In this document: positions 8,135 to 16,759 of the stretch, piece after piece
Layout: every line of letters begins with the position of its first letter
Numbering within the stretch: position 1 is the first letter of the stretch
DNA from: JAUVXJ01 sp034411995
GTDB lineage: Bacteria; Chloroflexota; Anaerolineae; UBA7937; B3-Chlor
Assembly: GCA_034411995.1 (NCBI GenBank)
Contig: DAOUME010000026.1
Location: 930,001 to 994,000 of the forward strand
Direction: 5' to 3'
DNA length: 64,000 bases
Notes under the pieces: generated by a model
What the model saw: the letters and a program-made list of their open reading frames with translations, nothing else
Told to the model about the DNA's origin: nothing
The model's database searches: none
Program-made: the position numbers and the translations under genes

Positions 8135-9298
8135 CTAGAAATCTATCTGACGCCCCTCGTAGGCCCAGAGGAAAAGGCGCTCCAAATCCTCGACGGAGGC
8201 GATCCGGGGGTGGACCACCGTGGTGGCTTCGTTAGCCGCGTTATCCACCAGCTTCTCCATGCGCTCTCCAAGGGCATCCCGTACGATACCCGCGGCCGCC
8301 AGAGAGTCCGGCTGCTCCAACGTCTTGAGCAGACCCCTGATCGCGGCGACTAGGCTGGCCGCTTCTCCTGCCTCTGAGCCGCTCGGGAGGCCCAGGTATC
8401 GGGCTATCTCCGCGTATCGCTCCGGTTTCTCCAGAGCCCCGTACTCGACGGTGTATGGCAGGAAGAGCCCTACGGCTCTGCCGTGCGGGGTGTGGAAAAC
8501 GCCGCCCAACGCATGGGCCATGCTGTGAGCCAGTCCGGCCATGGAGTTGCCGAACCCCAGACCAGCCAGAGTGGCGGCGTTGGCCATCTTCTCCCGGGCC
8601 TCGGAGTCGTCGCCATCGGTGTACGCTCGAGGCAGGTAGCGAAAGACCAGCTCCACCGCCTTCAAACACAAGCCGTCGCTGAAGTCGTTGCCCCAGGAAG
8701 CGGCGTACCCCTCAATGGCGTGGGTGAGGGCATCCAATCCCGTATCTGCCGTCAGCCGGGGAGGCATACCTCCGGACAGCTCAGGGTCCACGATGGCCAC
8801 GTCGGCCATGTTCTCTCGCGAGCCCAGGCCCAGCTTGCGCTGGTCCTCGGTATCGGTGAGCACGATCATCCAGGTGACCTCGGCCCCGGTACCCGCGGTG
8901 GTGGGGATGGTGATCAGTCGCGCTTTCTGGCGCAAGCCCAGTGTCTCCACCGGGTTGATGGCCTCGGGCTTCAGGTCGGGGCGTTCGTACAGCACCCACA
9001 TGGCCTTGGCCGCGTCCATACACGAGCCACCCCCCAGGCCAACCACCCAGTCCGGCTCGTAGGCCGACATGGACCCGGCTCCCTGGATCACCGTCCTCAG
9101 AGAGGGGTCTGGCTCCACCTCCAGGAAAGCCGTGGTCTCCATCCCCGCCTTGGCCAGATGCTTCTGAACCGCCTCCACAAACCCCAGTCCCGCTACGTTG
9201 TGGTCGCTAACGACGAAGGCCCTTCGCCCCTCGATCTCTCTGAGGTGGCCCAGGGCCCCTTCTCCAAAGACGACTCTTGGACTGTCGAAATACCACAT
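8135..9298 (-). CDS. Iron-containing alcohol dehydrogenase
   Basis: This 387-residue group III alcohol dehydrogenase interconverts alcohols and aldehydes with NAD(P)H. The dinucleotide-binding GGGSCMDAAK is near residue 95, followed by IPTTAGTGAEVT. The metal ligands are Asp and His in DTGLDALTHAIEGY and two His residues in the GLAHSMAHALGGVFHTPHG region. GGAGGG sits just before the ATG. It lies 25 bases upstream of the AOR gene and 36 bases downstream of a small conserved protein gene in a minus-strand run, which points to a shared role in aldehyde metabolism. Confidence 0.93.
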   Translation of the reverse strand: MWYFDSPRVVFGEGALGHLREIEGRRAFVVSDHNVAGLGFVEAVQKHLAKAGMETTAFLEVEPDPSLRTVIQGAGSMSAYEPDWVVGLGGGSCMDAAKAMWVLYERPDLKPEAINPVETLGLRQKARLITIPTTAGTGAEVTWMIVLTDTEDQRKLGLGSRENMADVAIVDPELSGGMPPRLTADTGLDALTHAIEGYAASWGNDFSDGLCLKAVELVFRYLPRAYTDGDDSEAREKMANAATLAGLGFGNSMAGLAHSMAHALGGVFHTPHGRAVGLFLPYTVEYGALEKPERYAEIARYLGLPSGSEAGEAASLVAAIRGLLKTLEQPDSLAAAGIVRDALGERMEKLVDNAANEATTVVHPRIASVEDLERLFLWAYEGRQIDF

Positions 9299-9334
9299 CC
9301 TTCCCTCCGGGATGCCGAGCAGGGTGGCGCCGAC

Positions 9335-9604
9335 CTACTCCTCGTACCAGGAAGGATCCACGGGAGCGACCTCGTAGATGGCTTCCACCGGTGTGCTCGC
9401 CGTCACCGGCTCCATCGCGGCCAGCAAGGTGTCGGTGTCTGGTGCTTCCCACTCACAGAACATCTTGGCCTTCTGGAGCGCCATCCAACTGTTGAGCCAC
9501 TTGGTTCCCGGCGGCAGCGAGCGTACGAGCTTTCTGGCGCCGGCGACAGCTTCCTCCTGGTCCGTGATCGCTGCGGTCGAGTGCACTACCATGTAACGCG
9601 GCAT
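9335..9604 (-). CDS. Small alpha/beta protein, DUF4242-like
   Basis: The 89-residue protein starts MPRYMVVHS and has a segment of Cys, Trp and Glu (MFCEWEAP) in the middle, ending VDPSWYEE. This layout looks like small ferredoxin-fold DUF4242-type proteins, which are of unknown function, some reported to bind metal. A clear GGAGGG ribosome site precedes the ATG. It sits between the SCP2-like gene and the alcohol dehydrogenase in the same operon, so a role with that pathway is plausible but not shown. The family name is tentative. Confidence 0.5.
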   Translation of the reverse strand: MPRYMVVHSTAAITDQEEAVAGARKLVRSLPPGTKWLNSWMALQKAKMFCEWEAPDTDTLLAAMEPVTASTPVEAIYEVAPVDPSWYEE

Positions 9605-9643
9605 GCTGCTCCCTCCTCGTCCTTGTCTGTCGTTCTGGAGGCC

Positions 9644-10051
9644 CTACTCCGGGAATTCCGTGGGCACGAGGGTCGTACAGTTCACCAGCTCCTGGGCGGC
9701 CTTCACTGCCCGCATGATCTTCACCATGTCGCCCTGGAGTTTGAACTGGCGCGTCAGCAGACCCTGCAAGGGGTCCAGCTTCTTCTCGATCACCCTGCGC
9801 CAGTTCTCCAGGGGGCCGCTCATCCGAAAGACGGGGTCTCTGGCGTTGGGATCGGTGGTGGCAAAAGCCTCGCGGCACTTGCCGTGCCACAGGTCCACGT
9901 AGATGTGTAGGGGCTCGGGGTAATGCTCTTCGGACTCGACGATGAAGAAGAAGTCCCCTTCCCAGATCTTGGCGGCTTCGGCGTAGGCCTCGCTCTGGTT
10001 GATCTGCTCCATCAAGCACTTGGCCCACTCGTCAGTGGCGAACTTGATCAT
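9644..10051 (-). CDS. SCP2 sterol-carrier-like protein
   Basis: At 135 residues this is a single-domain protein of the SCP2 fold type. It shows a beta-rich first half (GDFFFIVESEE, LHIYVDLWHG), a middle FRMSGPLENWRRVI segment and a helix with QFKLQGDMVKIMRAVKAAQELV, which is the characteristic hydrophobic lipid-tunnel lid. GGAGGG precedes the ATG. It is the first gene of a minus-strand operon leading to the alcohol dehydrogenase and AOR, hinting that the substrate of the pathway may be a lipophilic alcohol or aldehyde. The lipid carried is unknown. Confidence 0.65.
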   Translation of the reverse strand: MIKFATDEWAKCLMEQINQSEAYAEAAKIWEGDFFFIVESEEHYPEPLHIYVDLWHGKCREAFATTDPNARDPVFRMSGPLENWRRVIEKKLDPLQGLLTRQFKLQGDMVKIMRAVKAAQELVNCTTLVPTEFPE

Positions 10052-10117
10052 CCCTCTCCCTCCGAGATGAGAGCCTGAGTGCCGTTGCGGGATTCGTTAG
10101 GTGCCGAGGAAAACGAA

Positions 10118-10191
10118 TGCGCCGGAGAGGATTCGAACCTCCAGCCTACTGATTCGTAGTCAGTTGCTCTGTCCTATTGAGCTACCGGCGC
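10118..10191 (-). tRNA. tRNA-Arg(ACG), left copy
   Basis: Read on the minus strand it folds as a 74-base cloverleaf with acceptor GCGCCGG/CCGGCGC, discriminator A, anticodon loop CTACGAA (anticodon ACG) and T-arm GAGGTTCGAATCCTC. CCA is not encoded. The D-loop carries C (GGACAGAGC) where the right copy has the more usual T. Confidence 0.95.
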
Positions 10192-10194
10192 ATG

Positions 10195-10289
10195 TGGCGG
10201 AGAGGGTGGGATTTGAACCCACGAAGGAGCTTATCACCCCTTAGACGCTTAGCAGGCGCCCGCACTAGACCAGGCTATGCGACCTCTCC
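10195..10289 (-). tRNA. tRNA-Ser(GCT), left copy
   Basis: A type II tRNA with acceptor GGAGAGG, anticodon loop CTGCTAA (anticodon GCT, reading AGC/AGU), a long variable arm, T-arm GTGGGTTCAAATCCCAC and an encoded CCA end. It lies three bases upstream of tRNA-Arg on the minus strand. It is identical to the right copy. Confidence 0.95.
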
Positions 10290-10321
10290 ACCGTTTCCCA
10301 TGGTTACAAAGGAGCGAAAAC

Positions 10322-11263
10322 ATGAGATCAGTGCAACTGACGCTACACGAATCAGAACCCCTCACCCCTCTCAATCTGCACTATCAATCGTTTCTCTTAG
10401 ACCGTGAGGCTGCGAGATGCACGGTCAAGACCTTGCAGTATTATCGCTACACTGTGGGTAGTTTCGCAAGTTGGCTACAGAGGCAAGGGGTCACCGATCC
10501 GCACAGAATAACGCCTAATCACATAAGACAGTACCTCGTGAGTCTGCAGAGACGTGGCCTCAAGGACACATCACAGCATGGGCACGCCAGGGGCATCAAA
10601 GCGTTCCTCAATTGGCTAGTCTCTGAGGGCGAGCTGAACAAGTCGCCCATGGACCGTGTGTCTATGCCCAAGGTCGAGGAACGTGTACAACCCCCGTTTG
10701 GCCCTGATGATGTCAAGGCCCTGCTGAATGCCTGTAGCAGCAAAAACGCCAAGGACTTACGGGACCGGGCAATTGTGTTGGGCTTGCTTGATTCTGGCTT
10801 AAGGGCCAGTGAGCTAATGAGTCTTAGGGTGGGCAGTGTAGATATGCGCTCGGGACTGGTGACGGTCCAGGGGAAAGGCCGTAGACAAAGGACCGTACGC
10901 TTCGGAGCCAGGACAAGAAAAGCCCTACTAAGATACCTAGCCAGCCGGGACAACCCGACTGCGGATAGTGCCCTTTGGGTTGCCTATCGGAGAGACGGTA
11001 GAGAACGCGGGCCGCTCAGCTACAGAGGGTTGGGCATGGTTTGCAAGTGCCTCGGAGAGAGAGCCGGGGTGACACCGTGTCATCCTCACAGGTTCCGCAG
11101 GACATTCGCTCTCTGGTGTCTGAGAGACGGCATGGACCTGCACTCACTCAGGCTGCTCATGGGTCACAGTTCCCTGGCAGTCTTGCAGAGATACTTGGCG
11201 TTGGCAGGCGAGGACATAGAGAGAGCACACAAGCTACACTCGCCAGTGGACAATCTGCTATAG
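10322..11263 (+). CDS. Tyrosine recombinase, XerC/XerD-like integrase
   Basis: From the ATG at 10322, which follows AAGGAG by seven bases, the protein has 313 residues. An earlier in-frame ATG lies inside the tRNA gene and is rejected. The N-terminal SAM-like DNA-binding domain is followed by the catalytic domain. The pentad is complete: Arg in GLRASEL, Lys in VQGKGRRQRTV, His and Arg in HPHRFRRTFA, His in LMGHSS, and the Tyr nucleophile in LQRYLAL. Its position 33 bases inside the left direct repeat is typical of an integrase reading away from its att site. It is probably the enzyme that inserted the element. Confidence 0.93.
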   Translation: MRSVQLTLHESEPLTPLNLHYQSFLLDREAARCTVKTLQYYRYTVGSFASWLQRQGVTDPHRITPNHIRQYLVSLQRRGLKDTSQHGHARGIKAFLNWLVSEGELNKSPMDRVSMPKVEERVQPPFGPDDVKALLNACSSKNAKDLRDRAIVLGLLDSGLRASELMSLRVGSVDMRSGLVTVQGKGRRQRTVRFGARTRKALLRYLASRDNPTADSALWVAYRRDGRERGPLSYRGLGMVCKCLGERAGVTPCHPHRFRRTFALWCLRDGMDLHSLRLLMGHSSLAVLQRYLALAGEDIERAHKLHSPVDNLL

Positions 11264-11363
11264 GTGCTTCTCCAGGGGCTGCCTGGTGTGGGAATCGCGG
11301 CGAGCTTTTGCTCAATCTCGCATCATCAAGCCGACGCCTCGCACACCGCTACGCAGGGTCGCC

Positions 11364-11392
11364 TTGCGTGCTCTCAACCTTCGTGGTACAAT
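11364..11392 (+). promoter_or_regulatory. Possible promoter upstream of lipoprotein gene
   Basis: TTGCGT at 11364-11369 and TACAAT at 11387-11392 are 17 bases apart, about 105 bases before the lipoprotein start. The hexamers are imperfect. Confidence 0.35.
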
Positions 11393-11497
11393 CCACGGCG
11401 CATGACCCCCCCAGTTCGTCGGGTTGGTTACTAGCATCTACCAACCGTAGCGACTAGCCAGTTTGCACGCGCCGCATCTAGGAGAGGAGGAGTTCTG

Positions 11498-12208
11498 ATG
11501 GGGAGATGGCTTCTCGTGCAAATGCTGGTGCTTGCCGTAGTAGTGACAACCTCCTGCTCTACTGGGCCTGCTGGCAAGACTGAGACAACCGCCATAGCCC
11601 AGGTACATACCGCCTCCCCAACCACAGCGCCCACTCACGTTCCGACGCCTACAGCGACACCGACAGTTGGACCGGCGGCTACGCCCTCACCGGCCCCAGG
11701 ATTCGCCACCTACGAGAATAGGAGCTTGGGTTTCTCCGCACAATACCCCGAAGGCTGGGAGGTGGAAGCCGGGGACATGCACAACCCTGAGACGGGCGAA
11801 ACGGTGGGCAAGGTGGCAGAGTTCTACACGGCTTATGACCCCGAGGGTGGCTTCCTGCAATTGCTGGATATTGCCGTGCAGGTCATAGCCGGTATCGAGG
11901 GCTCGCCGCTCCAGATTCCCACTGATGAGGAGTACTGGCAACTCGCCACAGACTGGGTCACGGAGCGAGACCAGGTCCTTGTAACCGACCCGACGATAGT
12001 GACGGTAGATGGGTACACGGGGGTCCAAGTCACCTACAGCGGCACGGACGCTTTCGAGCAGTACAGCCTGGTTGGATACGGAACGATGTTCATCACGGGA
12101 GACCGATTCTTCTTCGTGGAGGGGGTAGCCGCTGCAGAGAACCAAGCGGAAATGCGCAGCATCTACGAGCACTTCATGTCGACCTTCGACGTGCTACCTT
12201 TGCCCTGA
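11498..12208 (+). CDS. Lipoprotein with Thr/Pro linker and PsbP/DUF-like extracellular domain
   Basis: GGAGGAG precedes the ATG closely. The 236-residue protein starts with a short signal peptide and a lipobox-like VTTSC, placing the acylated Cys at about residue 20. A low-complexity Thr/Pro/Ala linker (residues 25-68) follows, then a compact beta-rich domain starting FATYENRSLGFSAQYPEGWEVE. That opening (a folded domain starting with a Tyr-Pro-x-Gly-Trp motif) is common in secreted PsbP-like or stress-response lipoproteins. It would sit on the outer face of the membrane. It is element cargo, followed by a membrane protein gene; the function is unknown. Confidence 0.75.
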   Translation: MGRWLLVQMLVLAVVVTTSCSTGPAGKTETTAIAQVHTASPTTAPTHVPTPTATPTVGPAATPSPAPGFATYENRSLGFSAQYPEGWEVEAGDMHNPETGETVGKVAEFYTAYDPEGGFLQLLDIAVQVIAGIEGSPLQIPTDEEYWQLATDWVTERDQVLVTDPTIVTVDGYTGVQVTYSGTDAFEQYSLVGYGTMFITGDRFFFVEGVAAAENQAEMRSIYEHFMSTFDVLPLP

Positions 12209-12293
12209 GCGCCAATGGACGATACGAGGCAAACCATGACGCTCGAATCCAACGTGCAGGAACTTGCCGTCATGAGTCAAGACGTATGGGTGC

Positions 12294-12965
12294 GTGTCAG
12301 TCGTGGAGGGCACAGCTAGGGACGGTCAGGTGTCAACATCTCCTGGGGCAATGAACAGAGGCTGTGTCGGTGAAGCCGCTGTATACGTCGCATGGCTGTT
12401 CGGCTCCGCTGCCATCGGGGCAACTGTTGGCATTGTACAGATCGGGGGCGGCTTGGTCTTGGGCGAGTGGGCCCAAGGGGCGGATGACAACTCCATCATT
12501 GTGTTAGTAGGAGCGACCTCGCTGGTCGCGGTGCTTCTGGCGGGGTTGGGTCTTTGCGCGCTGGCGAGGTGGGCGTTGACCAAGAACCAGTGCGGCAGCC
12601 TTGGCGTGGCGGTGACCATGTCGCTCGCGGCCTGTGCGTTGGCGCTGTACAGCACGGGCCACGGAGCCATGTTGGCAGGCTACGTCTCATGGTTCTTGCA
12701 GGGCACGTACGCCAGTCTTTGGGGGGCCTTCCTCGCCGCCCTGTTCCACCTTGTGCTGGGTGGCCTGTACTGGATCATAGTATTGGCACGTGCGGGCACC
12801 GAGAATCCAGTGGGCACCATGCTGCTCAGCCTGTCGCTGTTTTCCGCCATCTACTATCCGGTGCTTGTCCTGTGCAGCGCAGTTCGGACAGTACGTCGCC
12901 AGCAGCCCATCATCCAATGCTTACGCTCCGAACCCGCCGCGCTCGACAAGAGGGCCAAACCATGA
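12294..12965 (+). CDS. Polytopic membrane protein of unknown function
   Basis: The 223-residue protein has about six hydrophobic segments from residue 28 to 200 and a short basic C-terminal tail. I do not recognise the family. The start could be GTG at 12294 or ATG at 12351-12353 (MNRGCVGE); neither has a strong ribosome site. It lies between a lipoprotein and a TPR gene, all on the plus strand within the element, so the three may act together at the membrane. The gap to the TPR gene is 30 bases. Confidence 0.6.
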   Translation: MSVVEGTARDGQVSTSPGAMNRGCVGEAAVYVAWLFGSAAIGATVGIVQIGGGLVLGEWAQGADDNSIIVLVGATSLVAVLLAGLGLCALARWALTKNQCGSLGVAVTMSLAACALALYSTGHGAMLAGYVSWFLQGTYASLWGAFLAALFHLVLGGLYWIIVLARAGTENPVGTMLLSLSLFSAIYYPVLVLCSAVRTVRRQQPIIQCLRSEPAALDKRAKP

Positions 12966-12995
12966 ACAGATAGACCCCTCACGAAGGAGCACAGC

Positions 12996-14234
12996 ATGAG
13001 CAAGGCATTGCAGTACATCGGTCTCCGTGAGCGCTACAAGGTCAACAGAATCTTGCGCCCGGTTAGGGACAAGTACGGCGACGTGAGGTCAAGCACGCCT
13101 GCACTGGAGGAAGCAGTGCTGCTCCTTGAGGAAGCGCTCAAGGACAAGCCGGGCGAGTGGATACTCTGGTACATCCTAGGAGACTTGTATCAGCCGTTGG
13201 GTGAGTTCGCCAAGTCCGTCAGAGCCGGTGAAAGGTGCTACGAACTGCGGCCCAATGACCCCCGTTCGCCCTATGCTCTAGCCTCGAATCTCCGTACACT
13301 CACCCACGCCAAGTACGCTGACCACAGAGAGCAGGCCGACGCTAGGAGAAGGGCCCAACATCACCTGGTCATGCAAGGATACGCTGCGCCCTTTGACCCG
13401 GACAAGAGTCGCGATGCCCTGCAAGACCTCGGGATAACCCTGGACGAGGCCGCAGAGAGGTCACTGGCGCTCTTCGAAGAAGTGATCACCCTCGGAGTTC
13501 CAGAGAATGATGCCACGCACGTGAGGGATTGCCTTGACGTGATGTACTATGAGTTTCCGCACTTGGTCTCACGGCCGAGACCCACTAGAGGCCCGGAGCC
13601 ACGATCGGTGACAGACAGGCTTGGCACTCGTGAAGCCGCCCAGCGTTCACAAGCTCATTTTCTCCGAGGCGTTGGCCTCAGGGAGGCGGGGGCACTGCCT
13701 CGTGCGATTGAGGAGTTCCACAAGGCCATCTGGCTGAGGCCGGACTTCTACGAGGCCCGCTGGTTCCTCGCTGAGACATACAATGACCAGGGGATACTGG
13801 ATCGAGCGATAGACCAGTACAGAGAGGCAATACGACTAATGCCAGATTCTCCCGAGCCAAGGCTCGGTCTTGGGACTGCGCTACGTCGGAAGGGCCTCGT
13901 CGATGATGCAATCCTCTGCTACAGGGATGCGCTCACAAGGAAACCAGGACATGCGTTCCTCCACAGCTCTCTCGCGATTGCGCTTCATCAGTCCGGCCGG
14001 TTGGATGAGGCAATTGCGGAATTCCGAGAGACACTACGGCTAGCACCCGAGCATGCTGAGGCTCCTCAAATATGGGCCCCCCTTGGGCTCGCCCTTCATG
14101 AGAAAGGGCTGTTCGACGAGGCCATTCGCGCATATGAAAAGGTTCTGCGAATAGAACCAGACTACCCTGACATCCACCGGTTCTTGGCGCTTGCGAACCA
14201 AGGCATCCCTCTACAGCACGATGACATCTGGTGA
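12996..14234 (+). CDS. Tetratricopeptide repeat protein
   Basis: AAGGAG sits eight bases before the ATG. The 412-residue protein has an early TPR-like pair (residues 40-95), a middle region with no clear repeats, and at least four consecutive TPRs from about residue 220 to 400. These are recognisable by repeated A-x-E-x-Y/F-R-x-A-I-x-L-x-P patterns such as IDQYREAIRLMPDSPEPRLGLG and AIRAYEKVLRIEPDYPD. TPR stacks bind partner proteins. No signal peptide is seen, so it is probably cytoplasmic. It is cargo of the element; the partner is unknown. Confidence 0.88.
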   Translation: MSKALQYIGLRERYKVNRILRPVRDKYGDVRSSTPALEEAVLLLEEALKDKPGEWILWYILGDLYQPLGEFAKSVRAGERCYELRPNDPRSPYALASNLRTLTHAKYADHREQADARRRAQHHLVMQGYAAPFDPDKSRDALQDLGITLDEAAERSLALFEEVITLGVPENDATHVRDCLDVMYYEFPHLVSRPRPTRGPEPRSVTDRLGTREAAQRSQAHFLRGVGLREAGALPRAIEEFHKAIWLRPDFYEARWFLAETYNDQGILDRAIDQYREAIRLMPDSPEPRLGLGTALRRKGLVDDAILCYRDALTRKPGHAFLHSSLAIALHQSGRLDEAIAEFRETLRLAPEHAEAPQIWAPLGLALHEKGLFDEAIRAYEKVLRIEPDYPDIHRFLALANQGIPLQHDDIW

Positions 14235-14408
14235 CGTCCGACGGTCTCGCCTTCTACGTGAGCATACAAGAGGGGGAGACCAATCCGAACGACAGATCTT
14301 CGAAACTGTGCAGGCAGTGCCGCAAGACCTTCGGAGGCCACAGTGACTGCAACGCGCGGCGGCAAGTGGTGCGGGGAGGCGACTCGCCCTTGGAGGTGGG
14401 GAGACTAC

Positions 14409-14879
14409 ATGATAAGGGTAGCCACTCTGGCAGCGCTGGCGATTGCCGCATCGGTACTTCTCGGCTGCGGTTGGGTCGACTTCTACGCTCTGTTGGGAGA
14501 CAACGATGCCAGATTCCTCCAGTGTGGCCTTGACGTCATGCGTGCCTACGATGCGCTCCAAGAGGATATGGAGCAGGCGGCCGCTCGGGGCGACGTACAT
14601 GAGCTGTGTTACAAGCTGACTGAATGGAAGGCGGAGCTGGGAGAGCAGAGCAGTGCACTTCATGGCTGTCCCGAACCCACCGATCCACATCTGGTGGCGG
14701 CCCAGGCATACGTTGTGGAGATGCTAGATGAGGAAACCCTGCTCTTCGAACTACTGACGCTGTGCTGTGAGAATGAGGACTGCGATTGGCGGCGGATCGA
14801 CAGCCAAGCCGATCATGTTGGCGACCTGCTGGACTCGGCAGTCCAAGAGTTCGGGAAGTATGACGAGACGGCTGAGTGA
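14409..14879 (+). CDS. Small putative lipoprotein
   Basis: The start at 14409 follows GGGGAG by seven bases. The 156-residue product begins MIRVATLAALAIAASVLLGC, a signal peptide with lipobox LLGC and the acylated Cys at residue 20. The mature part is acidic, helical and rich in Cys (CCENEDC), which might form disulfides or bind metal. I do not recognise the family. It is the last plus-strand gene of the cargo row, 174 bases after the TPR gene. Confidence 0.65.
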   Translation: MIRVATLAALAIAASVLLGCGWVDFYALLGDNDARFLQCGLDVMRAYDALQEDMEQAAARGDVHELCYKLTEWKAELGEQSSALHGCPEPTDPHLVAAQAYVVEMLDEETLLFELLTLCCENEDCDWRRIDSQADHVGDLLDSAVQEFGKYDETAE

Positions 14880-15254
14880 AGCCAACCGCTGGTGAAATCC
14901 ACATCTACAACCCGGGCGCAATAGTCTCTTCTCTTTTGCTCTGTCGAACACGTATCCCCCTCCCCTTCGTCTTGTCGCTCCCTACCCCCTCACTGACAGA
15001 GTGTCGACAAGCGCCACCAAGTTGCGAGGGGCAGAGGCGTCACGAAGGAACGCCACCCCGCAGGGGTGGTGCGCAGCACCGCTGAACCGAGCAAGGTAAC
15101 TCGTGCTCGCCGCGTGCCATACTAACCCGTCCTGGATACCTGGGGGTTGCAGGCTTCCGCAGCATCGCCCTGTGGTCAGCGTCCCGGCCCCACCTGTGGC
15201 GGGGTGGTGGTGGGAGGGGTATGCCTTGCCCTGTCGCGGCGCGCGAGGCGGCTT
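14880..15254. other. Intergenic stretch between convergent cargo and integrase genes
   Basis: No gene is seen in these 375 bases. CCACCCC at 15053-15059 pairs with GGGGTGG at 15063-15069 over a three-base loop, a strong hairpin without a T-run. It may act as a bidirectional terminator between the convergent lipoprotein and integrase genes. Confidence 0.4.
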
Positions 15255-16211
15255 CTAGACGCCTCCGAGCACCTTCTGTATGGCCTTCCCGGCCTTGGAT
15301 GATCGAGGAGCTAGACGGTCAAGGTAGACACGAGTGGTGTCTCCGCTCTTGTGACCTAGCTGCCCCTGTACCTCTGGTATGCTGGCTCCGGAATCGTGGT
15401 ACAACTGCGCAAAGGTGTGTCGGAAGGTGTGGACGGTCATGCCCTCAATGCCTGCTCTCTCCGCCACCCTCTTGATCTGCACCCAGAGATAGTAGGGCGT
15501 GAGAGGCTGGTTGCTCTTGCCTCCCTTCTTCCTCCTTGGTATGGAGGCAAACAGTGCGTCGTGTCCTTTGGGGTTTCTTTGCGCGAGATCGAGGTAGCGG
15601 AGTATGTCGTCTCTGGCCTCGTCCGTTATCTCGAAGGTGACCCAGTCCCCGCCCTTGACTCGCGTCCTGACTGTCGGGGTCCCGTCCCTTAACTTCGTGT
15701 TCTTCCAGCGGATTCCGCACACCTCGGCAGCCCTCATGCCGGTCTCCAGCATGACCGTGCACATGGCATAGAGCCTGGCTCCGGACACTGTGTCTCTGTC
15801 AATACCATCGAAGAACACTATGACCTCTTCCGGAGCCAGCGCCCTCACCTTCTCAGACGAGTAGGGCTTCGGTCTGAAGCTGTTCCTCCACTTGCCCTTC
15901 GGTACAGGGTTGAAGTCGATGTGACCCTGGGCAACCAGATACTCGAAGAACTGCGAGAGGATAGACACTCTCTGGTACTGAGTGGCCTTCGCATACCCCT
16001 GCGCCTCCATCTCTGACCGAAAGGCTTCCACGTCCTGCGGGGCCACTTCACCTACAGGCTTTCCAACCCAATCTAGAAACCGCCTCACGACTGTTCGCCT
16101 GGTCTTGGCGGTCTTCTCCATGGTGCGGCTCGCAGGATTCGTCTTGGCTAGGGCATACGCAGTCGCCAAGTCTATCTCCTGAGTCTCGGCTTTGACCAGC
16201 TCTCTTCCCAT
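15255..16211 (-). CDS. Tyrosine recombinase (phage-type integrase), second in element
   Basis: The start at 16211 follows GGGGAGG and gives 318 residues; longer in-frame starts lack a ribosome site. A SAM-like N-terminal domain (residues 15-105) with many Lys/Arg precedes the catalytic domain. Arg is in ETGMRAAEV, His-x-x-Arg in TVHTFRHTFAQ, Gly-His in QLGHKSGDTT and Tyr in TRVYLDRL. It shares little sequence with the first integrase and belongs to a different subgroup. It is central in the element and points toward its middle. It may be the excisive partner, a relic of a nested insertion, or act on cargo. Confidence 0.92.
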   Translation of the reverse strand: MGRELVKAETQEIDLATAYALAKTNPASRTMEKTAKTRRTVVRRFLDWVGKPVGEVAPQDVEAFRSEMEAQGYAKATQYQRVSILSQFFEYLVAQGHIDFNPVPKGKWRNSFRPKPYSSEKVRALAPEEVIVFFDGIDRDTVSGARLYAMCTVMLETGMRAAEVCGIRWKNTKLRDGTPTVRTRVKGGDWVTFEITDEARDDILRYLDLAQRNPKGHDALFASIPRRKKGGKSNQPLTPYYLWVQIKRVAERAGIEGMTVHTFRHTFAQLYHDSGASIPEVQGQLGHKSGDTTRVYLDRLAPRSSKAGKAIQKVLGGV

Positions 16212-16759
16212 CGCCGCCTCCCCGTGCTCACCTGTAGTTTGGATAATCCTGCAGAATATTATATATGATTCCGCACCGGAAGTCAAGCTGTCAGAGACCA
16301 CACAAGGCCCTCGGTGCCCGCATTGCGATGCCTTCACTTCGTCGCTCGCTACTCTCCGCCTGTACGCATCCACGCGACTCTCCCCACAGAGTGCACAAGC
16401 AGCAAGACTCCGGGGAAGAGTGTATCCTTCTGTCTACGCTGTTTCAGACCGCGCGGCACTCAAATACTGCCGCCGTACTAGGCCGATAGCAATATACACG
16501 CCACGCGGGAGGCTTGCATAATGGTGGCAAGTAGCTGTCAATACCCTCGCAACAAGGATGCCTAATATGCCTACTATGATGTCAATAGCGGCGGTCCGTC
16601 CAGCACACCCACGCTGCACTGCCCCAGGGCCAACCTACCACACAAAGCGCTCTGGTGGCGCGCACCTCCAAGACGTGCCACCCGTTCGCGCGCCGCGTTT
16701 GCCGCAAATAACTCCAATATGTGTAGTTCTCCGTGTATTCTAGTTTCTTGCGGTAAACG
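16212..16759. other. Intergenic stretch upstream of second integrase
   Basis: The 548 bases carry no open frame with a ribosome site that I can support. An AT-rich patch near 16255-16275 (tattatatatgatt) may hold the integrase promoter on the minus strand. A 61-codon minus-strand frame at 16434-16619 is not supported. Confidence 0.4.

Larger units (their letters stand above)
10113..10289. repeat. Left direct repeat (putative attL)
   Basis: This is the left copy of the 177-bp repeat, matched at 19160-19336. It covers tRNA-Arg and tRNA-Ser plus a five-base lead ACGAA. Homology stops exactly at the 5' base of tRNA-Ser on the inner side. Confidence 0.85.

Noticed and set aside
6352..8235. 627-codon plus-strand frame opposite the aldehyde ferredoxin oxidoreductase
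   Set aside because: It is a shadow of the AOR gene in GC-rich DNA, with no family features.
10277..10321. Longer N-terminus of the first integrase starting inside the tRNA-Ser gene
   Set aside because: The ATG at 10277 lies within the tRNA gene and has no ribosome site, while the ATG at 10322 has AAGGAG seven bases before it.
16434..16619. 61-codon minus-strand frame with hydrophobic residues
   Set aside because: It has no ribosome site and no family pattern, and overlaps noncoding sequence upstream of the integrase.
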